Assembly (NCBI GenBank): GCA_902509905.1
Contig: CABWZI010000005.1
Location: forward strand, 43,385-107,384
From: an uncultured Gammaproteobacteria bacterium
GTDB lineage: Bacteria; Pseudomonadota; Gammaproteobacteria; PS1; Pseudothioglobaceae
Length of the DNA: 64,000 nucleotides
Reading direction: 5' to 3'
Shown: piece by piece, positions 11,226 to 20,722 of the stretch
Numbering within the stretch: position 1 is the first letter of the stretch
How the letters are laid out: the number at the start of each line of letters is the position of its first letter
Position numbers and translations under genes: made by a program
The notes under the pieces: model-generated
The model's input: the letters and a program-made list of their open reading frames with translations, nothing else
Database searches by the model: none
What the model was told of the DNA's origin: nothing

Positions 11226-11241
11226 ACTCTATAATTTTAAA

Positions 11242-12225
11242 CTAGTTAGCCTTTAAGTACTTCTTGATATTCTCTTTATGCTCGTCATAAGTCTCTGCAA
11301 ATGCATGACTACCATCTTTCTTTGAAACAAAGTATAGTGCACTTCCCTTAGCCGGATGAAGCGCTGCGAATAGAGAATGGTAACCAACAGAGGAGATAGC
11401 ACCTGGAGGTAGCCCCTTATTTCGATAGGTGTTATAAGGATGATCAAACTTCAAGTCGCTTCGAGTTAGTGGAGGTTTGTATTGATCCCCAAGAGCATAG
11501 ATAACGGTGGGATCAGTCTGTAGACGCATATTTGAATTTAATCTTCCAATAAAAACACCGGAAATCATTGGCTTTTCGTTATCAAGGGCAGTTTCGTTTT
11601 CTATCAATGAAGCTAAAATAATTGCTTGGTAAGGTGAATCAAGTGGGATAGATTTATCTCTGTTTTCCCACAACTCTGCCAATTTGAGTTTCATGGTTTC
11701 ATGGGATTTTTTTAAAACATTCTCAATGCTTTCGCCATAATTAAAAATATAGGTTTCAGGATAAAACCAACCATCGTAAGGCTTCTTTACACCAATTGAT
11801 TTCATAATATTCTCCAGAGATCCATTGGAGTTTATTGATGGGTCTTTATCTAATTGTTTAAAGTAGTATTGAATCGTTTTTCCTTCAACCAAAGTAACTT
11901 TAGTTTTAAGGACTTCACCATTTGAAATTTGATTAATGAAATTAAAAATACTGGTATCAGGCTTTAGTTCATAATATCCAGACTTTAATTTCTTATTTGC
12001 ATTGAGCAGCCTACTCAAGGACGTAAAGAACCTCTTTGATTTAATTATTTTTTTTTCACTCAACTCCTGTGCCACCTCACCTATGGAAGAGCCAGATTTA
12101 ACCTGAAAAATTTGAGGTTGATTAACTAAGATATCCTTTGATGTCAGTATCCATGCGATTAGCAATAATAAAAGAGCGGACGCTATGATTCTTGAAAAAA
12201 GTTTACGTCTAGTAGTTAAATACAT
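11242..12225 (-). CDS. mltG: Endolytic murein transglycosylase MltG
   Basis: MltG cleaves nascent peptidoglycan strands near the inner membrane and is thought to end glycan chain synthesis. The ATG at 12225 gives 327 residues; the frame can extend two codons to a TTG. One N-terminal membrane segment (about residues 12-30) anchors it. A LysM-like region follows, then the YceG catalytic domain with ASLIENETALDNEKPMISGVF, containing the conserved catalytic glutamate. LQTDPTVIYALG and a C-terminal region with SALYFVSKKDGSHAF are typical. It overlaps the pabC end by about 10 bases. Confidence 0.93.
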   Translation of the reverse strand: MYLTTRRKLFSRIIASALLLLLIAWILTSKDILVNQPQIFQVKSGSSIGEVAQELSEKKIIKSKRFFTSLSRLLNANKKLKSGYYELKPDTSIFNFINQISNGEVLKTKVTLVEGKTIQYYFKQLDKDPSINSNGSLENIMKSIGVKKPYDGWFYPETYIFNYGESIENVLKKSHETMKLKLAELWENRDKSIPLDSPYQAIILASLIENETALDNEKPMISGVFIGRLNSNMRLQTDPTVIYALGDQYKPPLTRSDLKFDHPYNTYRNKGLPPGAISSVGYHSLFAALHPAKGSALYFVSKKDGSHAFAETYDEHKENIKKYLKAN

Positions 12226-13049
12226 GTCCAAGATTTGCTGTCTTGAGTCACCGATTCAAATGCTATTTTAATTCGCTCAGTCAGGGATCTTTTTTGGAAC
12301 TGAAAATCCTCAATCAAATTAACTGACTGAATCCCAATAATGCTATTTGAAATGAAGACTTCATCAGCTTTTTTTACCTCATTTATTGAAATATTTCTTT
12401 GTTCAACATGCAATTCTATCGTTTCTGCAAGCTCTAGAATAAGAGATCGGCGACTTCCTATTACGCCGCATCTATCCAAACTTGGCGTGACTAGCCTTTG
12501 ACCAAAAATGAAGTAAATGTTTCCTTGGGTCACAGAAATGATATTTTGGTTTTCATCTAACATAATTGCCTCATCGGCTTTCAATGAAGACCGCGCCAAA
12601 ATCTGTTCAATCCTATTGCAATGTTTAATGCCTGCTAGATTTGGATTTGAATGGAAACCACTTTGAGCATACTCAAGAGAATATGAGTCTCTTGTATAAG
12701 TTTTTTTCAGTTCTGAAACAATGACAACTCTAACTGGCAAAATATCATCAGGATAGCTATACCCCCTTTCTGTATTGCCGCGTGATAAAACTAATTTAAG
12801 AACACAATTTTTTTTTGAAGTTAAGTTAAGTGCTTTTTTGATATCCTTTAACCATAAGGATTCTTCTATGTTTTTTATTTTGAGTTTTCTGCAACCAATT
12901 TCCAATCTCGACAGATGTTTTTCCCAAAATAAGATGCGATTATCTTTAACAATACAGGTTTCAAACAGCCCATCACCATATTGAAAATTACGGTTAAAAA
13001 TACTTATATCTGAATGCTCTTTACCATTGATGATTGCAATTGAATCCAT
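12216..13049 (-). CDS. pabC: Aminodeoxychorismate lyase
   Basis: PabC is a fold-type IV PLP enzyme that splits aminodeoxychorismate to p-aminobenzoate and pyruvate for folate synthesis. The 277-residue protein has the start region NRNFQYGDGLFET (about residues 19-31) and the PLP lysine K142 in AGIKHCNRIEQ, matching the position known for E. coli PabC. DEAIMLDENQNIISVTQGN carries the conserved glutamate-like region. Its location directly upstream of mltG-tmk-holB supports pabC over branched-chain or D-amino-acid transaminases. Confidence 0.9.
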   Translation of the reverse strand: MDSIAIINGKEHSDISIFNRNFQYGDGLFETCIVKDNRILFWEKHLSRLEIGCRKLKIKNIEESLWLKDIKKALNLTSKKNCVLKLVLSRGNTERGYSYPDDILPVRVVIVSELKKTYTRDSYSLEYAQSGFHSNPNLAGIKHCNRIEQILARSSLKADEAIMLDENQNIISVTQGNIYFIFGQRLVTPSLDRCGVIGSRRSLILELAETIELHVEQRNISINEVKKADEVFISNSIIGIQSVNLIEDFQFQKRSLTERIKIAFESVTQDSKSWTCI

Positions 13050-13081
13050 ATCTTATGGGAGCATTATATTATTCAATAAGG

Positions 13082-13393
13082 TTAGGAATATGAACAACAA
13101 TAATCAACAACTGAGTTTACTTTTAACTTAAAAATGCTTTGAGCGGGAACCTCAAAAGATTCTCCACCTTGAATAGCTTTCCATCTATCACTACCTGGAA
13201 GTAAAACACTCATCTCTCCTGCAAGGATCTCCATTAGCTCATGCTTTTCAGTAGAAAATTCGAATTCACCTGGCATCATAATTCCAAGAGTTTTTGTGCT
13301 ACCATCATTCAACTTAATAATTCTACTGGTAACTTTGCCATCAAAGTAAATGTTGGCAGCCTTAATAATCTCTACATTTTTATAGGTTGACAT
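13082..13393 (-). CDS. ppnP: Pyrimidine/purine nucleoside phosphorylase PpnP
   Basis: This 103-residue single cupin domain belongs to the YaiE/DUF1255 family, characterised as a broad-specificity nucleoside phosphorylase. The family pattern YFDGKVTSR, DGSTKTLGIMMPGE and ELMEILAGEM is clear, with SFEVPAQSIFKLKV near the C-terminus. Its stop is separated from pabC by about 32 bases, and it lies 10 bases downstream of pepA in the same orientation, so it may be expressed with pepA. Confidence 0.9.
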   Translation of the reverse strand: MSTYKNVEIIKAANIYFDGKVTSRIIKLNDGSTKTLGIMMPGEFEFSTEKHELMEILAGEMSVLLPGSDRWKAIQGGESFEVPAQSIFKLKVNSVVDYCCSYS

Positions 13394-13403
13394 AAGTAAT
13401 TCC

Positions 13404-14831
13404 TTAAACTTGATCCATGATATATTGAGTCAACAGAGGCACAGGTCTTCCAGTAGCTCCTTTTTTTGAACCTCCAAGCCATGCAGTCCCGGCAATATCA
13501 ATATGTGCCCAAGAATATTTTTTAGTATAACGCGCTAGAAAGCATGCTGCTGTTACTGTTCCAGCCTCTCTACCGCCAATATTTGCCATGTCAGCAAAAT
13601 TTGATTTAAGTAAGTCATCATATTCCTCATCAAGAGGAAGCTGCCAAACAGTGTCTTGTGCAGATTCACCTGAAACTTTTAAGGCATCTACAAGGCTTTG
13701 ATCATTTGACATTACTCCAGAATGGTGTTTCCCTAGAGCTATAATAACTGCCCCAGTTAATGTTGCAATATCAATGACAGTTTTTGGTTTATATTTTTCA
13801 CAATAAGTTAGGGCATCACACAATATAAGTCTGCCTTCGGCATCTGTATTAAGGATTTCAATGGTTTGCCCAGACATGCTTTTGACTACATCACCCGGCC
13901 TCGAAGCATTATGAGCAGGCATATTTTCTACTGCAGGAACCACTACTACTAAATTCACTTTAAGATTCATTTCAGCAATTGCTCTCATAGTGCCTAGAAC
14001 CGAAGCTGCTCCGCACATATCGTATTTCATTTCATCCATTCCAGAACCAGGCTTCAAAGAAATACCGCCGCTATCAAAAGTTACTCCCTTTCCAACCAAG
14101 ACAATTGGCGCCGCATTTCCATTATTTGAATATTTCAAACTGATTAGCTTTGCAGGCTGAGAGGAGCCTCTGGAAACTGATAGCAAGGAATTCATTCCAA
14201 GAGATTCCATTTCAGACTCTTCTAAAATCTCACATTCTAAATCATAAGTTTTTGCAAGTGATTGAGCAGCATCAGCAATGTAGGTTGGAGTGCAAATGTT
14301 TGGGGGTAAGTCGCCTAACTCTCTTGTCAGTGCCATTCCATTTGCAATGGCTACTCCTTTTTGAATTTCATTCGCGCCATTATTTTTTGAATAAAGATTA
14401 ACCGCCTCAAGGACAATATCGCTCGGCTCTTCTTTGACACCGACCTTGTTAACTTTGTAACTTTCATTTTTGAGCACTCTTGCAGTTGAAGCTTGAATCC
14501 AAGCTTCATTAGCGTCCTCAACCTCTATCAAAGGGATCACAACATTTTTAACTTTTGAGCTACTCATTGCCGATGAGAGTGACTTTAGTACCTTAATGAA
14601 ATTCTTCTTAGTTAAGGGTGATTCTCCAAGACCAACAACAAGTACTCTTTTTGACTTATAACCTTCGACTTTTCCAAGCATCAAAGTGCTGGCTAATTTT
14701 GGCTCAAATCGGTGAAGATCCAAATACGTCTGAATAATTCTATTATCATTTGATTTGTCCTTTGAGGCAAAGGCAACTGAGCAGTCTCCGCTGTAATGAT
14801 CAACAGCTTGATGAGTGACAAAAAACTCCAT
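13404..14831 (-). CDS. pepA: Leucyl aminopeptidase PepA
   Basis: This M17 dinuclear-metal aminopeptidase removes N-terminal residues from peptides; in E. coli PepA also binds DNA, which cannot be inferred here. The ATG at 14831 follows a GGAAG ribosome-binding site; an upstream TTG four codons earlier is less likely. The catalytic domain shows LVGKGVTFDSGGISLKP (metal ligand and lysine), YDMCGAASVLG, the signature NTDAEGRLILCDAL and the C-terminal HIDIAGTAW. Length is 475 residues, near the family norm. The holC gene that often follows pepA is absent; ppnP follows instead. Confidence 0.95.
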   Translation of the reverse strand: MEFFVTHQAVDHYSGDCSVAFASKDKSNDNRIIQTYLDLHRFEPKLASTLMLGKVEGYKSKRVLVVGLGESPLTKKNFIKVLKSLSSAMSSSKVKNVVIPLIEVEDANEAWIQASTARVLKNESYKVNKVGVKEEPSDIVLEAVNLYSKNNGANEIQKGVAIANGMALTRELGDLPPNICTPTYIADAAQSLAKTYDLECEILEESEMESLGMNSLLSVSRGSSQPAKLISLKYSNNGNAAPIVLVGKGVTFDSGGISLKPGSGMDEMKYDMCGAASVLGTMRAIAEMNLKVNLVVVVPAVENMPAHNASRPGDVVKSMSGQTIEILNTDAEGRLILCDALTYCEKYKPKTVIDIATLTGAVIIALGKHHSGVMSNDQSLVDALKVSGESAQDTVWQLPLDEEYDDLLKSNFADMANIGGREAGTVTAACFLARYTKKYSWAHIDIAGTAWLGGSKKGATGRPVPLLTQYIMDQV

Positions 14832-14909
14832 ATCTACTTCCAAAAATTATAATCTCGGTATTCTACCAAAAAACTGTAAAATTTACTCCTTTAATCATGA
14901 GTTTCTAAT

Positions 14910-15629
14910 ATGAAAAAGTTTCTCGCAATCACTTTAGTATTAATATCTAACTATGCATTGGCAGATGTAAGTATTGTTGTTAATAAATTAAAACCTTTCT
15001 TTCCTGAAATTCAAGCAGAGAACATTAGTCCTTCACAATTAGATGGTTACTACGAGGTCATTCTTACTGCTCCTTTCATTGATGTTATCTATATATCAAC
15101 TGATGGCAAATACGTAATTCAGGGAGCAGTAACTGACCTTGAGCTAATGACTAATATCTCTTCAAATCGAATTAGTGAGATAAAGGTTGATATTCTAGAA
15201 AGTATTAGTGATAACGATAAGATTATTTTTCGAGCCAAAGAAGAGAAATACGTCATTAATGTCTTTACCGATGTTGATTGTCCTTATTGCGCTAAATTAC
15301 ATGCCAACATGAAACAAATGAATGGCCTTGGTATTACGGTAAAGTATCTAGCCTCTCCTCTAGAGCAGCTCCATCCAAACGCCCAAAGCGCTATGGAAAA
15401 AATTTGGTGCGCTAAAGATAAGGCTATTGCTATACATAATTATAAGTCCAAAAGACAGCTTCCTGATAGCCCAGAGTGCATAAACCCAGTTGCAGAACAA
15501 CTCGCAATTTCAAAGCAGTTAGGTGTCAATGGAACTCCATCAATATTTTTTGAAAATGGGACAAATTTACCTGGTTACCTGCCTCCAAACGATCTACTAA
15601 ATAGAATTTTGCAGTCAATTGCTCAATAA
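14910..15629 (+). CDS. dsbC: Periplasmic thiol:disulfide interchange protein DsbC/DsbG family
   Basis: This 239-residue protein starts with a signal peptide (MKKFLAITLVLISNYALA, cleavage expected after ALA near residue 19). A small dimerization domain (about residues 22-80) is followed by a thioredoxin domain with the active site CPYC near residue 129 in FTDVDCPYCAKLH. The cis-proline loop is GVNGTPSIFFENG. DsbC isomerizes wrong disulfides in the periplasm. The next gene, rsmB, starts inside its last codons. Confidence 0.9.
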   Translation: MKKFLAITLVLISNYALADVSIVVNKLKPFFPEIQAENISPSQLDGYYEVILTAPFIDVIYISTDGKYVIQGAVTDLELMTNISSNRISEIKVDILESISDNDKIIFRAKEEKYVINVFTDVDCPYCAKLHANMKQMNGLGITVKYLASPLEQLHPNAQSAMEKIWCAKDKAIAIHNYKSKRQLPDSPECINPVAEQLAISKQLGVNGTPSIFFENGTNLPGYLPPNDLLNRILQSIAQ

Positions 15630-16884
15630 AAATAGCGCCAGAGTTCTCGCACATAAAGCTATTTGTTTAGTAGCTTTAGAGAAACGATCTTTATCTGATT
15701 CACTTTTCCCAACTCATGGCGATGACTTATCATTTGCCAAATCTTTGGCATTTGGCTCAATTAGGTTTTATCATCACCTAAATGACATCATAACCCCTCG
15801 ACTTAAAAAGCCGCTAGAAAAGAAAAATCTTGATCTTCATTGTTTGCTAGTGCTCGGGGCATACCAAATAATTTACACTGACATCTCTAGACATGCTGCA
15901 ATAAATGAAACAGTCGAAGTCGCAAAGATAATTGAAAAGCCATGGTCAACAGGCTTTATAAACGCAATTCTAAGGCGAGTTGATAGAGATCAAAAATCGA
16001 TTTTTGAATCAAAGCATTATTCTCACCCAACCTGGCTCGTAAAAAAAATCAAAAAAGACTACCCTGAAAATTTTGAGAATATTTTTTTAGAAAACAACAG
16101 AAAAGCCCCTATGTCTATTAGGGTGAGCCCATCAATCAATAGGGATGAATTCCAAAAAGAACTTGGAGAGTTAGGTATTGTAAGTCAAGCATCTGATATT
16201 TCATCACAGGGATTAATCATTGAGGATGCAGTTAGTGTTCAAAAATTACCCAATTTTCAAAATGGTTCATGCTATGTCCAGGATATCTCAGCTCAATTAG
16301 CTGCTTATCTGATTTCTCCAAAAAAAGGAGATTACATTCTTGATGCGTGTGCTGCTCCTGGAGGGAAAACAACGCATATTGCTGAACTATGTGAAGAGTC
16401 AGAAATTATTGCATTAGATAGTGACAAGGATAGACTTCAAAAGGTAGTTCAAAATATTAATCGACTTCAGTTAAAAAATGTCACTGTTGTTCAAGGAGAT
16501 GCTACAAATAGGGATTGGTGGGATAAGAAGCTCTTTGATAAAATTTTAATTGACGCCCCTTGCTCAGGAACTGGTGTCATCAGAAGACATCCAGATATCA
16601 AGCTATTGAGAAAATTAAAAGATGTCAGTCAAGCCTCTAAAATTCAAGCGAGAATTTTAAAAAACTTATGGAGCCTTTTAAAGCCTGGCGGTCAGTTAGT
16701 TTATGCAACTTGCTCAATCTTAAAAGATGAAAATGATCTTCAAATAAAAGCCTTTTTAGATAACTTTAAAGATGCCAAAAATATTGAAATTGAAATTCCT
16801 TGGGGTGAGGGACAAATTGGAAAACAAAAGCTTCCAGAGCATAACTTTGATGGTTTTTATTACGCAAAACTTACAAAAAATTAG
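15619..16884 (+). CDS. rsmB: 16S rRNA (cytosine(967)-C5)-methyltransferase RsmB
   Basis: RsmB makes m5C967 in 16S rRNA. It has an N-terminal NusB-like RNA-binding domain (about residues 1-135, with ARVLAHKAICLV and HAAINETVEVAK) and a C-terminal NOL1/NOP2/sun methyltransferase domain. Key motifs are LDACAAPGGKTTHIAE (SAM binding), IDAPCSGTGVIRRHPDIK and the catalytic-cysteine region YATCSI. The frame begins at a TTG that overlaps the dsbC end by 11 bases; no closer in-frame ATG gives a full NusB domain. Confidence 0.92.
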   Translation: MLNKNSARVLAHKAICLVALEKRSLSDSLFPTHGDDLSFAKSLAFGSIRFYHHLNDIITPRLKKPLEKKNLDLHCLLVLGAYQIIYTDISRHAAINETVEVAKIIEKPWSTGFINAILRRVDRDQKSIFESKHYSHPTWLVKKIKKDYPENFENIFLENNRKAPMSIRVSPSINRDEFQKELGELGIVSQASDISSQGLIIEDAVSVQKLPNFQNGSCYVQDISAQLAAYLISPKKGDYILDACAAPGGKTTHIAELCEESEIIALDSDKDRLQKVVQNINRLQLKNVTVVQGDATNRDWWDKKLFDKILIDAPCSGTGVIRRHPDIKLLRKLKDVSQASKIQARILKNLWSLLKPGGQLVYATCSILKDENDLQIKAFLDNFKDAKNIEIEIPWGEGQIGKQKLPEHNFDGFYYAKLTKN

Positions 16885-17006
16885 TCTAATTATATTTTTA
16901 ATAGTATTAATCAAAAGTATTAAATAGAGAAATTATTATTAAATTAGAATGTTGATTCATAGTGTTAAAATCAGATTATTTGTAGAATAAAACCTGACTA
17001 CCTCTC

Positions 17007-19256
17007 ATGTCAAATTATGTAAGTACACATTGGGGAACATATAAATTTTCGCTAGATGAAAATAAAAAAATAAAGTTGGACCATTGGGAATTAGATTCCT
17101 CGCCAACTGATTTTGGATTAGGTTTGGCAGATGCTGCTGTAGATGAGCTGAGAATAAAACAACCTTTCGTTAGAAAAGGTTGGATAGATAATAACTGTAA
17201 AGGTGATGGAAATAGAGGACGCGATGACTTTATACCCATAAGTTGGGATGAAGCTTTTGAAGTCGCATCTAAAGAATTACTAGAGACAAAAAAAACGTTT
17301 GGAAATTCTGCCATTTTTGCAGGTTCATACGGGTGGGCTAGTGCTGGTAGATTTCATCATGCTAAGAGTCAGGTCAACCGATTTTTTAATTTATTTGGTG
17401 GCTTTAGTTCTTCATTCCAAAGCTATTCCTATGCTGCAGCCCAAACTCTTTTACCTCACATAATTGGCTTAGATTTATACTCGACCTTAGATGAGCATAC
17501 CTCTTGGGAGGCTTTATCTAAAGAATGTGAATTAATTTTGATGTTTGGAGGTATGCCTTTAAAAAACTCCAAAGTCTCAGCTGGTGGAGTAGGTAAACAT
17601 GTAACAAAGCAAGGGATGACTAAATGCAGTGAAAATGGAGTTGAGTTCATAAATATTAGTCCAATTCAAGACGATGCTCCATCATTCTTGAATGCAAAGC
17701 AAGTCCCTATTAGACCAAATACAGATACTGCATTAATGTTAGCTCTTGCAAACATATTAATTAAAAATGGAACCTATGATAAAAGCTTTATAAAAAAATA
17801 CACGGTTGGGTTTGATAGTTTTGCAGACTATGTATTAGGTAAAAAAGATAATCCAGACTGTACTCCAGAATGGGCATCTCAAATTACTAATATTCCAGTT
17901 GATTCAATTAAAGAATTAGCAGAAAAAATAATCTCAAAAAAAACCATGATCTCCATATCTTGGAGTCTTCAAAGAGCATCAAGAGGAGAGCAGCCTTTGT
18001 GGATGGGTATTACGCTAGCTGCCATGCTGGGACAAATAGGTACTGCTGGTGGTGGGTTTGGTTTTGGTTATTCTAGCGTCAATAGTACTGGTGATTCATA
18101 TGACAAAATACCCTGGCAAAGCCTACCTCAAGGAGTTAATCCAATAAAGGATTTTATTCCGGTTGCTAGAGTCACTGATATGCTGGAAAAGCCTGGAGAG
18201 GAGTTCCTTTATGATGGTCAGAAGTTAACTTATCCAGATATTAAATTAATATATTGGGCTGGAGGAAATCCTTTTCATCATCATCAAGATCTAAACCGAC
18301 TTGTAAAGGCATGGCAGAAACCGAACACAATTATTGTTAATGAAATCTGGTGGAACCCGCAGGCTCTTCATGCTGATATTATTTTTCCTGCTAATACAGC
18401 TCTAGAGAGAAATGACCTTATGCTAAATCCTAGAGACCCAACAATTGTAGCCAATAAATCTGCAATGAATAGCTTTGAAAATTCCAAAACTGACTTTGAA
18501 ATATTTTCTGGATTAGCAAAGAAACTTGGTTTTTTAGAATCATTTACTGAAAATAAAAGCGAAATGGATTGGATAAAATTTATCTGGGATGAAAGTTCAA
18601 AAGCCTATAAAAAAACTTATAAAAATAGTGATTTAAGTTTGCCTAGTTTTGAAGAGTTCTGGCAAAAAGGATATTTTGAGGTCCCAACTCCAAAGATTGA
18701 AAAGATTATGTTTGATAAATTTAGAAAAAATCCATCAAGATTTCCTCTACAAACACCTTCTGGAAAAATAGAAATCTCATCTGAAACAATTTCAAGCTTT
18801 CAATTGACCGATTGTCATTCTCACCCATGTTGGTATGAACCATTTGAATGGCTTGGAAATGTGGATGAATACCCTTTGCATTTAATTTCAAATCAACCAA
18901 AATATAGGCTGCACAGCCAACTGGACAATGCTGAAATGAGTCAAAAGGATAAGATACATGGAAAAGAGCCGGTAATGATTAACTCCAAAGATGCCCTAGA
19001 TAGAGATATCAAAAATGGTGATATTGTTCTGTTATATAATGCTCGTGGAAGAGTTTTGGCGGGGGCAAGAATTTCTGACAATGTTATGCCAGGTGTGGTT
19101 GTTTTGTCGACTGGCGCTTGGTTTGACCCGGACTATGATTTAAACATTGAAAGACATGGGAATCCTAATGTGCTTACTAAAGATGTTGGAACCTCATCCT
19201 TAGGCCAAGGCCCAACTTGTCATACAACTCTAGTAGAGTTGAAAAAAACAAATTAA
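17007..19256 (+). CDS. Molybdopterin-dependent oxidoreductase, BisC/TorA (S-/N-oxide reductase) family
   Basis: This 749-residue protein belongs to the DMSO reductase family, closest by motif to biotin sulfoxide and TMAO/DMSO reductases. The segment GSYGWASAG (about residues 106-114) places S112 at the position of the molybdenum-ligating serine known for this branch. No N-terminal cysteine cluster and no twin-arginine signal are present; the protein begins MSNYVSTHWGTY, so a cytoplasmic enzyme like BisC is likely. The central domains carry YWAGGNPFHHHQDL and NEIWWNPQALHADIIFPANT, and the C-terminal molybdopterin-binding domain starts near residue 630. The substrate is unknown (methionine sulfoxide, DMSO, TMAO or another oxide). 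It lies 81 bases before an ectoine-type importer, but joint function is not shown. Confidence 0.85.
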   Translation: MSNYVSTHWGTYKFSLDENKKIKLDHWELDSSPTDFGLGLADAAVDELRIKQPFVRKGWIDNNCKGDGNRGRDDFIPISWDEAFEVASKELLETKKTFGNSAIFAGSYGWASAGRFHHAKSQVNRFFNLFGGFSSSFQSYSYAAAQTLLPHIIGLDLYSTLDEHTSWEALSKECELILMFGGMPLKNSKVSAGGVGKHVTKQGMTKCSENGVEFINISPIQDDAPSFLNAKQVPIRPNTDTALMLALANILIKNGTYDKSFIKKYTVGFDSFADYVLGKKDNPDCTPEWASQITNIPVDSIKELAEKIISKKTMISISWSLQRASRGEQPLWMGITLAAMLGQIGTAGGGFGFGYSSVNSTGDSYDKIPWQSLPQGVNPIKDFIPVARVTDMLEKPGEEFLYDGQKLTYPDIKLIYWAGGNPFHHHQDLNRLVKAWQKPNTIIVNEIWWNPQALHADIIFPANTALERNDLMLNPRDPTIVANKSAMNSFENSKTDFEIFSGLAKKLGFLESFTENKSEMDWIKFIWDESSKAYKKTYKNSDLSLPSFEEFWQKGYFEVPTPKIEKIMFDKFRKNPSRFPLQTPSGKIEISSETISSFQLTDCHSHPCWYEPFEWLGNVDEYPLHLISNQPKYRLHSQLDNAEMSQKDKIHGKEPVMINSKDALDRDIKNGDIVLLYNARGRVLAGARISDNVMPGVVVLSTGAWFDPDYDLNIERHGNPNVLTKDVGTSSLGQGPTCHTTLVELKKTN

Positions 19257-19337
19257 TAAGTTATTTTGGAAGATAAAAAATTATAAAATCCTAAAGCAAT
19301 ACCTTAGTCAAAATTTTATTTAACTACAATAAAGGCA

Positions 19338-20114
19338 ATGGAAAATATTATAGAGTTTGAAAATGTATCTAAATCTTTTGGTGACTTACAAGTTTTAAAG
19401 AATCTTAATCTAGAAGTTAAAGATGGTGAAAAATTAGCGCTTATCGGGCCAAGTGGTTCAGGCAAAACTACAATCTTAAGAATTTTGATGACTTTAGAGA
19501 CAATCGATGATGGTTTTGTGTCGGTGAATGATGAGTATTTATGGCATGAAAAGAGTGATGGAAAAATTATTCCTGCATCTGAAACACATTTACACAAAAT
19601 GCGTAATCATATTGGAATGGTCTTTCAACAATTCAATTTATTTCCACATTTAACTGCCATTGAAAACGTACAGCAACCTCAAACTTTAATTAAGAAAAAA
19701 ACTGATGCCGAGGCTAAAGAAAAAGCTGAAGAGTTGTTTAGTTTAGTTGGACTAAGTGATAAAAAAGATCATTATCCGCATCAGCTATCGGGAGGCCAAC
19801 AGCAGCGTGTAGCAATTGCAAGAGCACTTGCAATGGATCCAAAGATTATGTTGTTTGACGAGGTAACATCAGCTTTAGATCCAGAACTTGTAGATGAAGT
19901 TTTAACAGTGCTTCGAAAACTTGCCTCTGACTCGGATACAACAATGCTCACTGTCACTCATGAAATGAATTTTGCTCAAGAATTTGCAGATAGAGTTTTA
20001 TTTTTTGATGGTGGTCAGATTGTTGAGTCAGGCAAACCTGAGAGCCTTTTCTCGAATCCAAAAGAGAAAAGGACGAGGGAATTTCTTAAAAAGTTTATCA
20101 ATAATATCAATTAA
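19338..20114 (+). CDS. ehuA: Amino-acid/ectoine ABC transporter ATP-binding protein, EhuA-like
   Basis: This 258-residue ATPase of the polar-amino-acid ABC family has Walker A GPSGSGKTT (about residues 37-45), Q-loop MVFQQFNLFPHLT, signature LSGGQQQRVAIARALAMDP and Walker B IMLFDEVTSALDPELV, with H-loop TVTHEMNF. It powers an importer whose binding protein and two permeases lie downstream. The gene order is unusual in that a divergently read Lrp regulator is inserted between it and ehuB; the two stop codons overlap tail to tail by 8 bases. Ectoine assignment rests on the EhuB similarity; polar amino acids are the alternative. Confidence 0.8.
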   Translation: MENIIEFENVSKSFGDLQVLKNLNLEVKDGEKLALIGPSGSGKTTILRILMTLETIDDGFVSVNDEYLWHEKSDGKIIPASETHLHKMRNHIGMVFQQFNLFPHLTAIENVQQPQTLIKKKTDAEAKEKAEELFSLVGLSDKKDHYPHQLSGGQQQRVAIARALAMDPKIMLFDEVTSALDPELVDEVLTVLRKLASDSDTTMLTVTHEMNFAQEFADRVLFFDGGQIVESGKPESLFSNPKEKRTREFLKKFINNIN

Positions 20115-20580
20115 TAGGAATAGATAAATTCTCCTTTACCTTATTCATAACTACCATTGAGTTAAAGCGCTTGATGTTTGGATCTTTTAAAAAATATTTC
20201 TTTGTAAATTCTTCATAATCTCCCATTTCATTAAAGGTTGCAATCACAACATAGTCATAATCACCAGTAACATAGTAACACTGCATAACCTCTGGTGCAC
20301 TCAACATTGATCTCTTGAACTCTTTATCATGTTCAGCACCTTCTATGTCACTTAGTATTTGAACAATTATTGTAATTTTTCTGTTGAGTTTATTACGATT
20401 AAGCACAGAGATATCTTTCTCAATAATGCCAGCTTTACGTAATGAATTTAATCTTCTTTGACAGGCCGAGGATGATAATCCTACTTCTCTAGCTAATTCT
20501 GCCGAAGTTACTCTGTTATTTACTTGAACTGCATTAAGTATTTTGAAATCAAAGCTATCTAATTTATTGATGTTGTTCAT
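20107..20580 (-). CDS. Lrp/AsnC-family transcriptional regulator
   Basis: This 157-residue Lrp/AsnC protein has an N-terminal winged helix (about residues 6-60, with ILNAVQVNNRVTSAELAREVGLS and SACQRRLNSLRKAGIIEK) and a C-terminal RAM ligand-binding domain (about 70-150, with YYVTGDYDYVVIATF). It is divergent from ehuB across a 142-base region that contains repeated palindromic boxes, and sits inside the transporter cluster. It probably controls the importer in response to an amino acid or ectoine breakdown product. AsnC-type regulators of ectoine catabolism are known (DoeX), which makes that reading attractive but unproven. Confidence 0.9.
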   Translation of the reverse strand: MNNINKLDSFDFKILNAVQVNNRVTSAELAREVGLSSSACQRRLNSLRKAGIIEKDISVLNRNKLNRKITIIVQILSDIEGAEHDKEFKRSMLSAPEVMQCYYVTGDYDYVVIATFNEMGDYEEFTKKYFLKDPNIKRFNSMVVMNKVKENLSIPIN

Positions 20581-20722
20581 AATGGCGAATTATCGCATAA
20601 TTAAATTGAATAATTATTATTATTGCATAATTTACGCAAATATATGTAAATTAAAAATAATTTTAGTCTTAATGATGGTGTTAAACTTTATTTTCCAAAA
20701 CAATAATAAAAAGGAGAAAGAT
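20581..20722. promoter_or_regulatory. Lrp-gene/ehuB divergent control region with repeated GCATAATT boxes
   Basis: The region is extremely AT-rich. A perfect inverted repeat AATTAT-CGC-ATAATT occupies 20588-20602. The box GCATAATT occurs at 20595-20602 and again at 20625-20632, exactly 30 bases apart, close to three helical turns. Such phased sites suit octameric Lrp/AsnC proteins. A strong ribosome-binding site AAGGAGAAAG precedes the ehuB ATG. Regulator binding is inferred from position and spacing only. Confidence 0.5.

Noticed and set aside
14846..14851. TATAAT on the minus strand before pepA
   Set aside because: It would place the transcript start on top of the ribosome-binding site, about 8 bases from the ATG, so it is probably fortuitous.
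20543..20722. Sixty-codon N-terminal extension of EhuB
   Set aside because: It would start inside the Lrp gene and translate the AT-rich control region; the ATG at 20723 has a strong ribosome-binding site and a normal signal peptide.
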